DNA of 64,000 nucleotides from Gimesia chilikensis (GTDB taxonomy: Bacteria; Planctomycetota; Planctomycetia; Planctomycetales; Planctomycetaceae): contig NZ_CP036266.1 of the NCBI RefSeq assembly GCF_007744075.1, forward strand, positions 1,079,001-1,143,000, written 5' to 3'. The position numbers and the translations under genes were made by a program. This document shows positions 28,741-38,658 of this stretch, piece after piece. How positions within the stretch are numbered: the stretch's first letter is position 1; each line of letters opens with the position of its first letter. Under the pieces are notes generated by a model. The model saw nothing but the letters and a program-made list of their open reading frames with translations. It searched no databases and was not told where the DNA came from.

Positions 28741-29592
28741 TCAACGGGCGTTACGGGTGGCTCGTTTCCCGGTCATCCAGATGGCAAGAACTACATAGAT
28801 TATACACACGACGGCGGTGACGGTCAGGCAGACAATCATTGACGGATTGCCGGGCGCTGTCGGGAGCGTTTCTGCAGACGACAGAATCCGGCGGAGACCG
28901 GTGACGCCGTAGGTTAAGGGGTTGGCGCGAATGATCCACGAAAGCCAGCCCGAATCGCCCGCGGGGAAAAAGGAGCCCGAGAGCAGCCACATGGGCATCA
29001 GGAAGACCGACATGATGGCGTGAAAGCCCTGAGTCGATTCCATGGGCCAGGCGATGAGGTAGCCTAAAGCGGTCAGGCTGAAGCCGAGCAGGAACAGAAA
29101 CAGAATCAACGGAATCAGCCCGGCGAGGGTGACACCTGTTTCAAAGTCGGGAGCCAGTCCGACGAGATTCAGCAGTGGTCCCAGGAAAAGGAACAGGACA
29201 GCTTGTAAAACGGCCAGAATCGTGCCGCCCAGCAGCTTGCCCAACACGATCGAGGCGCGGGGAACCGGTGCGACGAGGACGCCCTGCAGGAAGCCTTCCT
29301 TACGGTCTTCGATAATCGAGATCGTGGAGAAGATGGCGGTGAACATCAAAATCATCACGGCGACGCCGGGGAAGAAGTATTCCTGGTAGGTCATGCCGGC
29401 GGGCGCCCAGGCGGGGGCTTGAAACGATCCGCGGAGTCCGGCTCCGAAGAGGATCCAGAACAGGACCGGTTGGATCAGGGCTCCGATGACGCGGGTACGC
29501 TGTCTGACAAAGCGGACGACCTCGCGGTGGGCGAGTGTCAGGATCGGCAGGACGAACGCGGGCTTGTGGACGGCGGGCATGTTCTGATTCAT
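28741..29592 (-). CDS. ABC-2 type transporter permease
   Basis: 283 aa with six TM segments and the ABC-2 membrane pattern (a cytoplasmic N-terminus with REVVRFVRQRTRVIGALIQPVLFWILFGAGL, and LTYGVTGLRRIL near the last helix), as in DrrB/NodJ-type exporters. It overlaps the upstream ATPase gene by 4 nt, so they are translationally coupled. Its position inside the oxidase operon parallels NosFY, the ABC pair needed for copper enzyme maturation, but sequence gives no substrate. Confidence 0.9.
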   Translation of the reverse strand: MNQNMPAVHKPAFVLPILTLAHREVVRFVRQRTRVIGALIQPVLFWILFGAGLRGSFQAPAWAPAGMTYQEYFFPGVAVMILMFTAIFSTISIIEDRKEGFLQGVLVAPVPRASIVLGKLLGGTILAVLQAVLFLFLGPLLNLVGLAPDFETGVTLAGLIPLILFLFLLGFSLTALGYLIAWPMESTQGFHAIMSVFLMPMWLLSGSFFPAGDSGWLSWIIRANPLTYGVTGLRRILSSAETLPTAPGNPSMIVCLTVTAVVCIIYVVLAIWMTGKRATRNAR

Positions 29593-30557
29593 TCCGATTC
29601 CTCCGCCTGCCAGAACTGATGACCGGTTTCGTGGATGAAGACATCTTCCAGTGTCGGCTTGCCCAGGGAAACGGAAGTGACCTGGTCGGGAAAGGCGTCG
29701 ATCAGGTCTTTGAGGAATTCGTGTCCGCGGGTGTGTTCCAGACGGAGGCTGGCGTTGATGCGCTGCGGAGTAACGCCGAACTTCTCAGTGATAAGTCGGG
29801 CGAGTTCATCGGGATGCTCGGCCTGGATGGTCAGACAGTCGCCGCCGACCGAGGCCCGCAGTTCATCGGGAGTACCACAGGTGACGAGTTCGCCCCGGTT
29901 TAAAATTCCCAGGCGGTCACAGTGTTCTGCTTCTTCCATGAGGTGTGTTGTGATCAGGATGGTGACGCCGTTCTCCTGCTGGAGTTGTTTGAGGTATTTC
30001 CAGAGGTCGTGCCGGGCACCGGGGTCGAGGCCGGTACTCGGTTCGTCGAGCAGGAGCACGCGGGGCGAGTGCAGCAGGCCCTTGGCGATTTCCACGCGCC
30101 GCTTGAGGCCGCCCGATAGGGATTCCGCCAGGTCCCCTTTGCGGTCGGTCAGACCCAGGTGGGACAAGGCATTGGCGATGCGGTCCCGCATGAGGGCTCC
30201 GGAGATGCCATACAGGTGGGCCTGGTGTTTGAGGTTTTCCTGGACCGTGAGTTTGCCGTCCAGACTGGGTGACTGAAAAGTGACGCCGATCAGGTTACGG
30301 ATTTCCTGCGACCGGGTGGCCAGGTCGAATCCCGCGATTTCCGCGGATCCGGCCTGCAGGGGGAGCAGAGTCGAGAGCAGGCGAAAGAGTGTGGTTTTTC
30401 CGCCGCCGTTCGGACCGAGCAGACCGAAGATTTCACCGGAGTGGACTTCGAAACTGAGCTGGTTCAGGGCGAGGCGTTGCCCGTAATGGTGCGAGATGTC
30501 CTGCACGACGATCCGCGACGCGCGGGCGGTTTGCTGCGGTAGCGTATTACTCAACAT
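29589..30557 (-). CDS. ABC transporter ATPase (DrrA/NosF-like)
   Basis: About 322 aa. Walker A is GPNGGGKTT, the Q-loop GVTFQSPS, the signature LSGGLKRR, Walker B VLLLDEPSTGLD and the H-loop TTHLMEEAEHCDR. A C-terminal extension of about 90 residues is like that of DrrA/NatA-type ATPases. It pairs with the permease that follows. I place the start at ATG 30557, which overlaps the end of the COX4 gene by 11 nt; an upstream ATG at 30638 inside COX4 is possible but gives an odd N-terminus. Confidence 0.92.
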   Translation of the reverse strand: MLSNTLPQQTARASRIVVQDISHHYGQRLALNQLSFEVHSGEIFGLLGPNGGGKTTLFRLLSTLLPLQAGSAEIAGFDLATRSQEIRNLIGVTFQSPSLDGKLTVQENLKHQAHLYGISGALMRDRIANALSHLGLTDRKGDLAESLSGGLKRRVEIAKGLLHSPRVLLLDEPSTGLDPGARHDLWKYLKQLQQENGVTILITTHLMEEAEHCDRLGILNRGELVTCGTPDELRASVGGDCLTIQAEHPDELARLITEKFGVTPQRINASLRLEHTRGHEFLKDLIDAFPDQVTSVSLGKPTLEDVFIHETGHQFWQAEESE

Positions 30558-30957
30558 GACTCGTTTCGGGCTGGTCGGGCGTAGTGTCGGCTGAGGCCTG
30601 CTGTGCCTGTTCCAGGTAATCAATCTGGGGAGCTTCACTGGTGTAGTAATGAATGCCGATATCGGGGGTCATGGCAATGGTCAGTCCCATGGCGAGGATG
30701 ATCGTCGGGCTGAGCAGAACGTATTTCCATTTGCCTTCAAACTTGAGGTGCATGAAGTAGATCAGCACGAACAGCGCTTTGGCACAGGCGACGGCGAGCA
30801 CGAGGAACGCCAGCAGGATGACACCCTTGATGCCGACCACGTCTTTCTCACGCAGGTCGATGATGTCGAAAACGATCGAGAGCACGGTGCAGAAGCAGAG
30901 GGCGTAGAAGATCTTCGTGTAAACGTTGTAGGCGGGATGAGCTGGTTCTTGGGACAT
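30547..30957 (-). CDS. Cytochrome c oxidase subunit IV (prokaryotic type)
   Basis: 136 aa with three TM helices (about 18-35, 45-68, 76-96) and the family block ACAKALFVLIYFMHLKFEGKWKY. It is a small accessory subunit of the aa3-type oxidase in the cytoplasmic membrane. The C-terminal tail is extended and Gln/Glu/Thr-rich. It follows CtaE by 42 nt. Confidence 0.9.
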   Translation of the reverse strand: MSQEPAHPAYNVYTKIFYALCFCTVLSIVFDIIDLREKDVVGIKGVILLAFLVLAVACAKALFVLIYFMHLKFEGKWKYVLLSPTIILAMGLTIAMTPDIGIHYYTSEAPQIDYLEQAQQASADTTPDQPETSHVE

Positions 30958-30999
30958 CTTACTTCGGTCTTTCCGAACTTGAAGGAGATCGCGGGATGA

Positions 31000-32013
31000 T
31001 CAAAGGATGTAAATCAACGGGAACAGGAAGATCCAGACCAGGTCGACGAAGTGCCAGTAGAGGCCGATGTTTTCGACATAGTCATTCCATTTTTCGCAGA
31101 GTCGTTTTCCCTGGACGAGGACAATCGCGAACAGGAGCATGCCGATGATGACGTGCAGTGCGTGAAAGCCGGTGAGCAGGAAATAGACGGAGGCGAAAAG
31201 GTTGCCATAAATAATGGGTTGCAGATGATGCACGGGGGCCAGGAGAGAACCGTATTCGGGGTTTTCTCTCAGGGTATCCAGGGCTTTGTTCATTTCAGGA
31301 ACGGTGATCGATTCTTCGAGTGCCTGGTTATTCAGTTTGCGGTATTCACTCTCGAGATCGAAGTAGGCCTGGAGTTCTTTTTTACGGGCTGCCGGAGTGT
31401 CTTCGGCTGAGAGTTCCGTCTGCAGTTGTTGGCGGAGCTCTTCGACCGGGGGCACGATGGCTTCGGTTTTTTCATCGGTGACGCCGGCTTCTTCGACCGA
31501 TTCGGCGTCTTCGGTGGGTTCGGTTTTTTCCGGGTCCATCACGCCGGACAGGGCGATGGCGCGGTTGTCGACGACCTGCTTCATTTCCCGCATCGATTTG
31601 TCGATGGCCATCTGGGGCGTTTCGGGAATGTGTCCGGGGAGAATATCGTATTTGAATTTGCCTGAGTACTCATAGGATTTGATGCCCAGGAAGAGACAAC
31701 CCAGGACGAAGGTCAGCAGCAGGTATTTACGCGCCTTGGAGAAGTTTTGGGCCTTCATCCCTTCGAGGGCCATGACGACGAAGTAACTGGAGAGAATCAG
31801 GACGAAGGTATTCAGACCGCCGGCCCAGATCCGCAGGTGGGTCACGTCGGGATCGGTGGGCCAGCCGGGAGAACCGGCACGCAGGACGATGTAGGCTCCG
31901 ATGAAGGCGGAAAAGAACATGATCTCGGTCGCCAGAAAGAGCCACATTCCCAGTTTGGAATGTGGAATGGGGAGTCCCATGCGATATTGTGGCGAATTAC
32001 TTTCGTGACTCAT
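31000..32013 (-). CDS. ctaE: Cytochrome c oxidase subunit III with large soluble insertion
   Basis: 337 aa, longer than the usual ~200. The first part ([24 protein letters not shown], then helices to about residue 112) and the last part from about 269 ([16 protein letters not shown]...[15 protein letters not shown]) are typical CtaE. Between them, about residues 122-265, is a hydrophilic insertion of some 140 residues rich in Glu, Thr and Ala, probably helical and outside the membrane. It is a structural subunit of the oxidase. The insertion is in frame and uses normal codons, so it is not an assembly break. Confidence 0.93.
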   Translation of the reverse strand: MSHESNSPQYRMGLPIPHSKLGMWLFLATEIMFFSAFIGAYIVLRAGSPGWPTDPDVTHLRIWAGGLNTFVLILSSYFVVMALEGMKAQNFSKARKYLLLTFVLGCLFLGIKSYEYSGKFKYDILPGHIPETPQMAIDKSMREMKQVVDNRAIALSGVMDPEKTEPTEDAESVEEAGVTDEKTEAIVPPVEELRQQLQTELSAEDTPAARKKELQAYFDLESEYRKLNNQALEESITVPEMNKALDTLRENPEYGSLLAPVHHLQPIIYGNLFASVYFLLTGFHALHVIIGMLLFAIVLVQGKRLCEKWNDYVENIGLYWHFVDLVWIFLFPLIYIL

Positions 32014-32083
32014 TGTCGTCTTTCACTTTGCTTCGCAGGCAGTTAAACGGTCGTGGTCTTCAAGACAGGGATGCTGGACGTTC

Positions 32084-33016
<933 letters not shown>

Positions 33017-33018
33017 TT

Positions 33019-33978
33019 TCAGGCATTACCTTCAGTCTCAGGTAAGGAATCAGTAGCAGAGAGAGTTTGCTCTGACGAACGATTTTTATTTAACTGGTGC
33101 AGCCGGAAGACCCGGACTGAATACAGGGTGGTGGTCATCAGGAACAGAATCCCCGTGATCAGGTGCGCGGTGCGGAACAGCGACTGTTGCAGGGAGCCGG
33201 GTTCACCAATAATTCCGGCAGCGGGGAGTCCGAACCGGGTCAGCCAGGCGCCGATGCCGAGCATGATCTGGAAGATTCCCAGATGCAGCATACCCATTGC
33301 AGGGCGTTTCAGCCATTTAATTCCTGTCTTGCGGGCCGTGCGGAATTCGATAATCACAAAAACCAGGACCACAAAAGCAAAGCTGATGTGGGGATGCAGG
33401 CCGACTTTGAAGTGGCTCAGGAAGCCTCCCAGGAAATACTGAAAGAGGACGACCAGCGGAACGGTGATCGCCAGACGGCGTCCGTAGCCTGGAGCAAGCT
33501 CGGGAGGATCGTTGCTGTTTTCGATCCAGCGTTTGCCGGTTGCCATGGTGAGGAATGCCATCAGGGTGAAGACGCAGGCAGCGAACAGTCCGTGTGTCAT
33601 CGCCAGCCCGACGCTGTTTTCTGTCACGCGTGTACCGCCCAGAATGCCTTGAATGATCACGCAGATCAGGACGGCGATCGCAACCTTGCGAATCCATTTT
33701 TGCGGCTGCACTTTGAAGGCGACGATCACCAGGACGATGGACAGGAAGCCCACCAGTGTTCCCAGGAGTCGGTGCACGTGCTCAAAAAACTTATCCGTGG
33801 GGAGCCCGAAGACGGGGTACGTAAACATGTTCTGTCCGTCGGATCCGGGCCAGCCATCGACTGCCATGCCATATCCTTCGGTAGTAACGTGTCCGCCCAT
33901 AATCATCAGTGGCAGCGTAGCGACGGTGGTCGCCAGTGCGATGCGAAAGAGCCACGGATGGTATTGTTGCTGGTTCAT
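33019..33978 (-). CDS. ctaA: Heme A synthase
   Basis: About 319 aa, eight TM helices. It oxidises the C8 methyl of heme O to formyl. Conserved His in EHVHRLLGTLVGF and later in THGLFAACVF and HLITGILFLM mark the two heme sites. ATG 33978 is preferred over an in-frame GTG at 33993. It lies between ctaD and ctaB, as expected in an oxidase biogenesis operon. Confidence 0.93.
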   Translation of the reverse strand: MNQQQYHPWLFRIALATTVATLPLMIMGGHVTTEGYGMAVDGWPGSDGQNMFTYPVFGLPTDKFFEHVHRLLGTLVGFLSIVLVIVAFKVQPQKWIRKVAIAVLICVIIQGILGGTRVTENSVGLAMTHGLFAACVFTLMAFLTMATGKRWIENSNDPPELAPGYGRRLAITVPLVVLFQYFLGGFLSHFKVGLHPHISFAFVVLVFVIIEFRTARKTGIKWLKRPAMGMLHLGIFQIMLGIGAWLTRFGLPAAGIIGEPGSLQQSLFRTAHLITGILFLMTTTLYSVRVFRLHQLNKNRSSEQTLSATDSLPETEGNA

Positions 33979-34005
33979 AAAACTGTTTAACACTTCGTTA
34001 ACGGG

Positions 34006-35847
34006 TTAACTGGAAGTTTCCTGATCGTTGTCGGTGTTGTTCTCTGTTTCTGAGTCAGACGGTTTGGGTGGTTCACACTCTTTTTCGGTCTGCATCAGGA
34101 AATCTTTGTCGCCGTTATGCACGGCGTATTCATTGGGCCCATGGAAGACGATGGGCGGTTCGTCGAAGTTGCCGTGCGGCGGTGGTGACGGCGCGGTCCA
34201 TTCGAGGGTGGTTGCATTCCAGGGGTTCCGACCGGCTTTAGGACCGAAGAACATGCTGTAGAAAATATTGATGAACAGCAGGATCTGGGCCGATCCCATG
34301 AGGATGGCCGAGATGGTCATGAACTGGTTCATGGGGAGCAGGTGTTCGAGGTAGCCGTGCAGATAGGGATCGGCATAGCGGCGGGGCATGCCCTGCATTC
34401 CCAGGAAGTGCATCGGGAAGAAGGTTCCGTTGGCACCGATGAAGGTCAGCAGGAAGTGCGTTTTGCCCAGTTTTTCGTTCATCATGCGTCCGAACATTTT
34501 GGGGAACCAGAATTGGATTCCCGCAAAGACGCCGAACAGCGTGGCACCAAAGAGCACATAGTGGAAGTGGGCCACGATGAAGTAGGTATCGTGGAAGTAG
34601 ACGTCCACGGGGATTGCCGCCATGAAGATTCCGCTGAGTCCGCCGACCACGAACATCGACAGGAAGCCGATGCAGTTGAGGGTGACGGTATTGAATTCGA
34701 CTTTGCCGCCCCAGACGGTGGCGGTCCAGTTGAAGGTTTTCACGGCAGAGGGGAGGGCGATCATCATGGTGGCGACCATGAAGGCCATCCCGACGGCGGG
34801 GTTCATACCACTGGTAAACATGTGGTGTCCCCAGACGATGAAGCCCAGACTGGCGATCGCGGACATGGAGAAAATCATCGGTCGGTAACCGAAGATCGGC
34901 TTACGGACCATACAGCTGAGCATGTCCGAAATCATGCCCATCACGGGGAGCAGCATGATGTAAACGGCGGGGTGCGAGTAGAACCAGAACAGATGCTGCC
35001 AGAGCAGGGGCTGTCCCCCGCCGATGGTCGGATCAGCGTTGTTGATGATCAGCCCCGAGGGGTAGAAGAAACAGGTGCCCAGCAGACGGTCGGTGACCTG
35101 CATGAAACCGCCCGCGGTCAATACGGGCAGAGCGAAGGCCTGCAGAATCGCGGTGATGAACAGACCCCAGATGGTCAGAGGCAGACGGAAGAACGTCATG
35201 CCGGGGGCCCGCATGTTGATGATGGTGGTCATGTAGTTGATCGACCCCATCATGGATGAGAAGCCGACAAAGGTGACACCCAGCAGCCAGAGGGTCTGAG
35301 CGGTTCCCGATCCGGGAGCTGCCTGAGCCAGGTCGGCCAGAACCGGGTAAGCAGTCCAGCCTGCTGCCGGGCCGCCTGCGTAGGCGAAGCTCATACCGAA
35401 ACAGATAATGGCTGGCCAGATGAACCAGTAGCTGAGCATATTGAGTTTGGGGAACGCCATATCGTCGGCACCGATCATCAGCGGGATGAGCAGGTTGCCG
35501 AAGGTTCCAGCGAGGATCGGGATAATGACGAGGAAGATCATCACGGTGGCATGCATCGTGAAGAGCATGGTATAGAACTCAGGCGAGATCTGTCCTGCTT
35601 CGGCGGAGAAGAGCCAGGGGCCGACGATGGGCATCGATTCCCAGGGGAAGGCGAGCTGCCAGCGGACGGCCAGCGCGAGGGCACCCCCGACGATCAGCAT
35701 CAGCAGTGTTGTGAACAGGAACTGGATGGCGATGATCTTGTGATCGGTGGAGAAGATATACTTCGTGAAGAAATTACCGGGCGCATGATGTGCCTGAGGC
35801 TTCAGGATCGGTTGCAGGCCGGTGGGGGATGGATGCACAACGCTCAT
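34006..35847 (-). CDS. ctaD: Cytochrome c oxidase subunit I, A2-type
   Basis: Heme-copper catalytic subunit, 613 aa, twelve TM helices; reduces O2 to water and pumps protons. CuB and heme ligands are visible: HATVMIFLV, the cross-linked HPAVY pair in FWFYSHPAVYI, WGHHMFTSGMNP and HFHYVLFG. In helix VI, A1-type oxidases have HPEVY; here the Glu is Ala and the preceding residues are YS, the pattern of A2-type enzymes, in which Tyr-Ser replaces the Glu of the D channel. The K-channel Tyr is kept. It overlaps the ctaC stop by 4 nt. The C-terminal tail is acidic and hydrophilic. Confidence 0.97.
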   Translation of the reverse strand: MSVVHPSPTGLQPILKPQAHHAPGNFFTKYIFSTDHKIIAIQFLFTTLLMLIVGGALALAVRWQLAFPWESMPIVGPWLFSAEAGQISPEFYTMLFTMHATVMIFLVIIPILAGTFGNLLIPLMIGADDMAFPKLNMLSYWFIWPAIICFGMSFAYAGGPAAGWTAYPVLADLAQAAPGSGTAQTLWLLGVTFVGFSSMMGSINYMTTIINMRAPGMTFFRLPLTIWGLFITAILQAFALPVLTAGGFMQVTDRLLGTCFFYPSGLIINNADPTIGGGQPLLWQHLFWFYSHPAVYIMLLPVMGMISDMLSCMVRKPIFGYRPMIFSMSAIASLGFIVWGHHMFTSGMNPAVGMAFMVATMMIALPSAVKTFNWTATVWGGKVEFNTVTLNCIGFLSMFVVGGLSGIFMAAIPVDVYFHDTYFIVAHFHYVLFGATLFGVFAGIQFWFPKMFGRMMNEKLGKTHFLLTFIGANGTFFPMHFLGMQGMPRRYADPYLHGYLEHLLPMNQFMTISAILMGSAQILLFINIFYSMFFGPKAGRNPWNATTLEWTAPSPPPHGNFDEPPIVFHGPNEYAVHNGDKDFLMQTEKECEPPKPSDSETENNTDNDQETSS

Positions 35848-36680
35848 TTCTCGGTTGCCTCACTCTCAGAATCATTCTCGTTGGCGGCAATCTTGCCCAG
35901 CCCGTCGTAAAACTGCTGTTGGGTGAGATTTTTCAGATAGTTCTGGTAGTCTGCTTCTGATTCCACGATCACGTGGGCTTTCATCTTGTAGTGCCCCCAG
36001 CCACAGAGTTCGGCACAGACCAGGTCGTAGACGCCTTCTTTGTTGGCTTCAAACCAGACCGGGATCTGCAGGCCGGGCAGGGCGTCCTGTTTGATTCGCA
36101 GGGCGGGCAGAAAGAACGAGTGCTGAACGTCTTCGCTGCGGAGCTGAATCATGACCGGCTTGCCGAAGGGGACGTGCAGTTCGTTGACGGAATAGAGATC
36201 GTCGGACTGCGGTTTTGGTTGCAGTTTCTTGCCGATAGCGGGGTAACGGAAACGCCATTCGAACTGACGTGCGGTGACTTCCGCGATCGGTGCTTTGACG
36301 GCTGCTTCGGGGAAGTATTTCTTGATACGGAAATCGGCCCAGAGGTTCATCTGATACAGGGCGAGGAACAACAGGATCACGCCGGGAATGATGGACCAGA
36401 TCAGTTCCAGTTTGTGGTTGCCGTGGGTGTAAGTGGCCCGTTCGTCGCGATTATTGGAACCACGCCAGAGAGCATAAACGAGTACCGCCTGTGTACCGAC
36501 GAAAACGACCGCGGTTACGAACAGGATCAGGTAGAACAGCCCGTCGATGCGGATTCCGAGGTTACTGGCTGCCTGGGCGTTATCGTAGGGAAACGACCAG
36601 CCCACCATGGGAGCCATCGCACAAGATACGACAGCCGCCACTGGCCAGAACAGAAAAAATAAACACCATCCTTTACCCAC
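35844..36680 (-). CDS. ctaC: Cytochrome c oxidase subunit II
   Basis: 278 aa. A hydrophobic N-terminus with VVSC fits a lipobox, two TM helices follow (about 45-68 and 92-112), and then the cupredoxin domain with the CuA ligands H187, C222, C226, H230 and M233 (CAELCGWGHYKM). It takes electrons from cytochrome c. No cytochrome c domain is fused; the separate diheme cytochrome encoded upstream is the likely donor. The stop overlaps the ctaD start. Confidence 0.95.
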   Translation of the reverse strand: MGKGWCLFFLFWPVAAVVSCAMAPMVGWSFPYDNAQAASNLGIRIDGLFYLILFVTAVVFVGTQAVLVYALWRGSNNRDERATYTHGNHKLELIWSIIPGVILLFLALYQMNLWADFRIKKYFPEAAVKAPIAEVTARQFEWRFRYPAIGKKLQPKPQSDDLYSVNELHVPFGKPVMIQLRSEDVQHSFFLPALRIKQDALPGLQIPVWFEANKEGVYDLVCAELCGWGHYKMKAHVIVESEADYQNYLKNLTQQQFYDGLGKIAANENDSESEATEK

Positions 36681-36774
36681 TACAGGTCTCCCCTCTGGTT
36701 TTCTGGTTGAGGATATGATTCGTTTTCATTATCAGTCGCTGAAACAGTTGATCCGGTCAGGTTGGGACCTGAAC

Positions 36775-38127
36775 TTATTTGCTGGAATAAGGCAGGCTCA
36801 TCACGTAGTTGACCAGGTCCCACAATTCTTCATCCGAAAGCGGACCACCGAAGGCCGGCATCGGTGTTCCCTTAATACCGGAGTACATCCGGCGGTAGAC
36901 GTCGATCGGGCGACGTCCGCCCCGGTAGATACCCCGGTGCAGATCGCGGGGCGGTAACTGGTTGCCCCAGATGTCGTGCAGTCCGCGGTTGGGATATTTT
37001 TCATTCGTGGCCGGATTGGTCCAGAAGTCTTGAGTCGCCGTTCCGTTGCCGCGTCCCTGGGGACCGTGACAGGTGGCACACTTGGTTTTATCGCCGAGGT
37101 AGAGTTTGCGGCCCCGTTCGCGTGATTCGGGGGTATCGGGAACCCGTGGGGTTTCAGGCACGACCACGGCGTCTTCCATGTTGGCTTCTTCCCAGGCTTC
37201 CGCAACGCTGGATGTCGCGAATTCGAGAGTGTCCGGGAAGTCGAGTTCCATGTATTCTTTGAGCTCTTCCATGACGTCTTCGCGAGATTCGCCGCCGTCC
37301 TCACTGGTTCGTTCGGCGACCACTTCCTTGGAATAGTCGAAGAAAAGTTCATCGACGATTTTCTTTTCGGTCTCTCCGCGGATGGAAAGCCAGACGACGT
37401 AGTTTACGATGGCGGAGACTTCATCTTCGGTGAGCAGTTTGAAGGAGGGCATATAGGTGCCCGCGATGCCTTCTTTGACGGTGCGTTCCAGGTCGGCATT
37501 CTGTGCTTTGGCCGTTGGTTTGGTCGACGTGTATTTGTAGATGCCCTGGCGGAAATCGCGGGGCGGAGGATTCAGGTAGCGCGAAGTCGGCCCGGTGCCT
37601 TCACCGCTCATACCGTGACAGTGCATGCAGTGGCGGTTGTAGAGATCGCGACCGAACTGCAGCCGCGTGCATTCCACCAGGAAGGTGTCGCCGGGCTGGG
37701 GATCGATGTCTGCGGTCTTGTCCACGGCAATGGTGCCGGTTTCGTAGTTGTATTCTTTGATGCGGGAGATCTGTCCCTGTCCCTTGCCCGAGGTCCATTC
37801 GAGGGGGAGTCCGAGCAGCTTGGGGTAGGCGTCCTGCAGGCCTTCGACCTGAAAGCGGATTAACTTCTCTTCGCCGGAGCTGGCCTGGACGGTTTTGACG
37901 GAGCCTTCAACGTCGCCGAAGTCAGTGGGGAGCCCTTCAAACTGAGTGAGTTCAAAGGGATTGCCAAACTGTCTGACCAATGCTTCTTTCACCGGTTTGG
38001 CGGCTTCCGGAACGAGTTCGTTGGTCTTTTCGGAAAAGACGAAGTTGACCTGAGGCTGTTCGCACCCGGTCAGACTGAACAACGGAAAGAGGAGCAACAA
38101 GCTTAGACGACTTAACCCAAATCTCAC
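36775..38127 (-). CDS. Diheme cytochrome c lipoprotein
   Basis: 450 aa, first gene of the oxidase operon. The signal ends LFSLTGC (lipobox C22). There are two class I cytochrome c domains: CMHCH (167-171) and CATCH (350-354), with axial Met candidates in GTYMPSFKLL and GTPMPAFGGPL. A Glu-rich helical segment lies between them, and a unique N-terminal domain of about 140 residues precedes them. It is probably membrane-tethered on the outer face, passing electrons to CtaC. The start is GTG 38127 with GAGGA about 9 nt upstream and a TATAAT nearby. Confidence 0.9.
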   Translation of the reverse strand: MRFGLSRLSLLLLFPLFSLTGCEQPQVNFVFSEKTNELVPEAAKPVKEALVRQFGNPFELTQFEGLPTDFGDVEGSVKTVQASSGEEKLIRFQVEGLQDAYPKLLGLPLEWTSGKGQGQISRIKEYNYETGTIAVDKTADIDPQPGDTFLVECTRLQFGRDLYNRHCMHCHGMSGEGTGPTSRYLNPPPRDFRQGIYKYTSTKPTAKAQNADLERTVKEGIAGTYMPSFKLLTEDEVSAIVNYVVWLSIRGETEKKIVDELFFDYSKEVVAERTSEDGGESREDVMEELKEYMELDFPDTLEFATSSVAEAWEEANMEDAVVVPETPRVPDTPESRERGRKLYLGDKTKCATCHGPQGRGNGTATQDFWTNPATNEKYPNRGLHDIWGNQLPPRDLHRGIYRGGRRPIDVYRRMYSGIKGTPMPAFGGPLSDEELWDLVNYVMSLPYSSK

Positions 38128-38658
38128 AGAAGTGAATCCTCACTTTATATTATAAGACTGATTTCTGATCGGGTAACACTCGGGGGTAATCCCGTCTGCT
38201 CACGGATCCCGATAATCCGCTTGCGAAGCAGCCACACTGATGGTCTTCAAGTTCTATGAAAATACCCGGTTGAGCGGCTAAAACCGCCATCATATCTCAG
38301 ACAGGTTTGCTTGCGCGGGGTGGGAGGTCTTACGACCCTGGTTACTTAAGTAATTCTGGCGATGCCCAGACGTTCTGACAACCAGCGAATCCCTGTAGAG
38401 GGTCTTTTCTCACAAGCAGGAAGGTCATTTCGTCGCTGGTCCCAATCGCGGGAATCACAGCTGTAATATGGTATTTTCTTTGCCTGGCTTTTTCAATCGG
38501 CACGGCCTGTCGTTTCCTGAGGAACCAGTGTAAACTGTCGGATCGGCGGTCTCGGGCGAGACTTCCGCTGATTCCTGCATGCATAGAGTTTGACTGAGTT
38601 TAAGTGATGCGTTCTCTCTCCCTGTTGTCCACATATCAGTGGAAGTAGATGGGCCGGA
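38128..38658. other. 530-bp intergenic region upstream of the oxidase operon
   Basis: It holds the leftward operon promoter at its left edge and presumably the rightward promoter of the next gene. A minus-strand frame 38342-38584 ends in plausible residues, but its start and composition are poor, so I do not call it. Confidence 0.4.
38149..38154 (-). promoter_or_regulatory. Putative -10 element of the oxidase operon
   Basis: On the minus strand TATAAT lies 21 bp before the GTG start. The -35 region (TTACCC, about 18 bp upstream) is poor, suggesting an activator or a weak promoter. Confidence 0.5.

Noticed and set aside
34342..35259. 305-codon plus-strand frame opposite ctaD
   Set aside because: His/Glu/Asp-rich mirror of a real membrane protein gene; a classic antisense shadow.
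38342..38584. 80-codon minus-strand frame upstream of the oxidase operon
   Set aside because: Only its last 40 residues look protein-like; it may be a remnant but cannot be supported.
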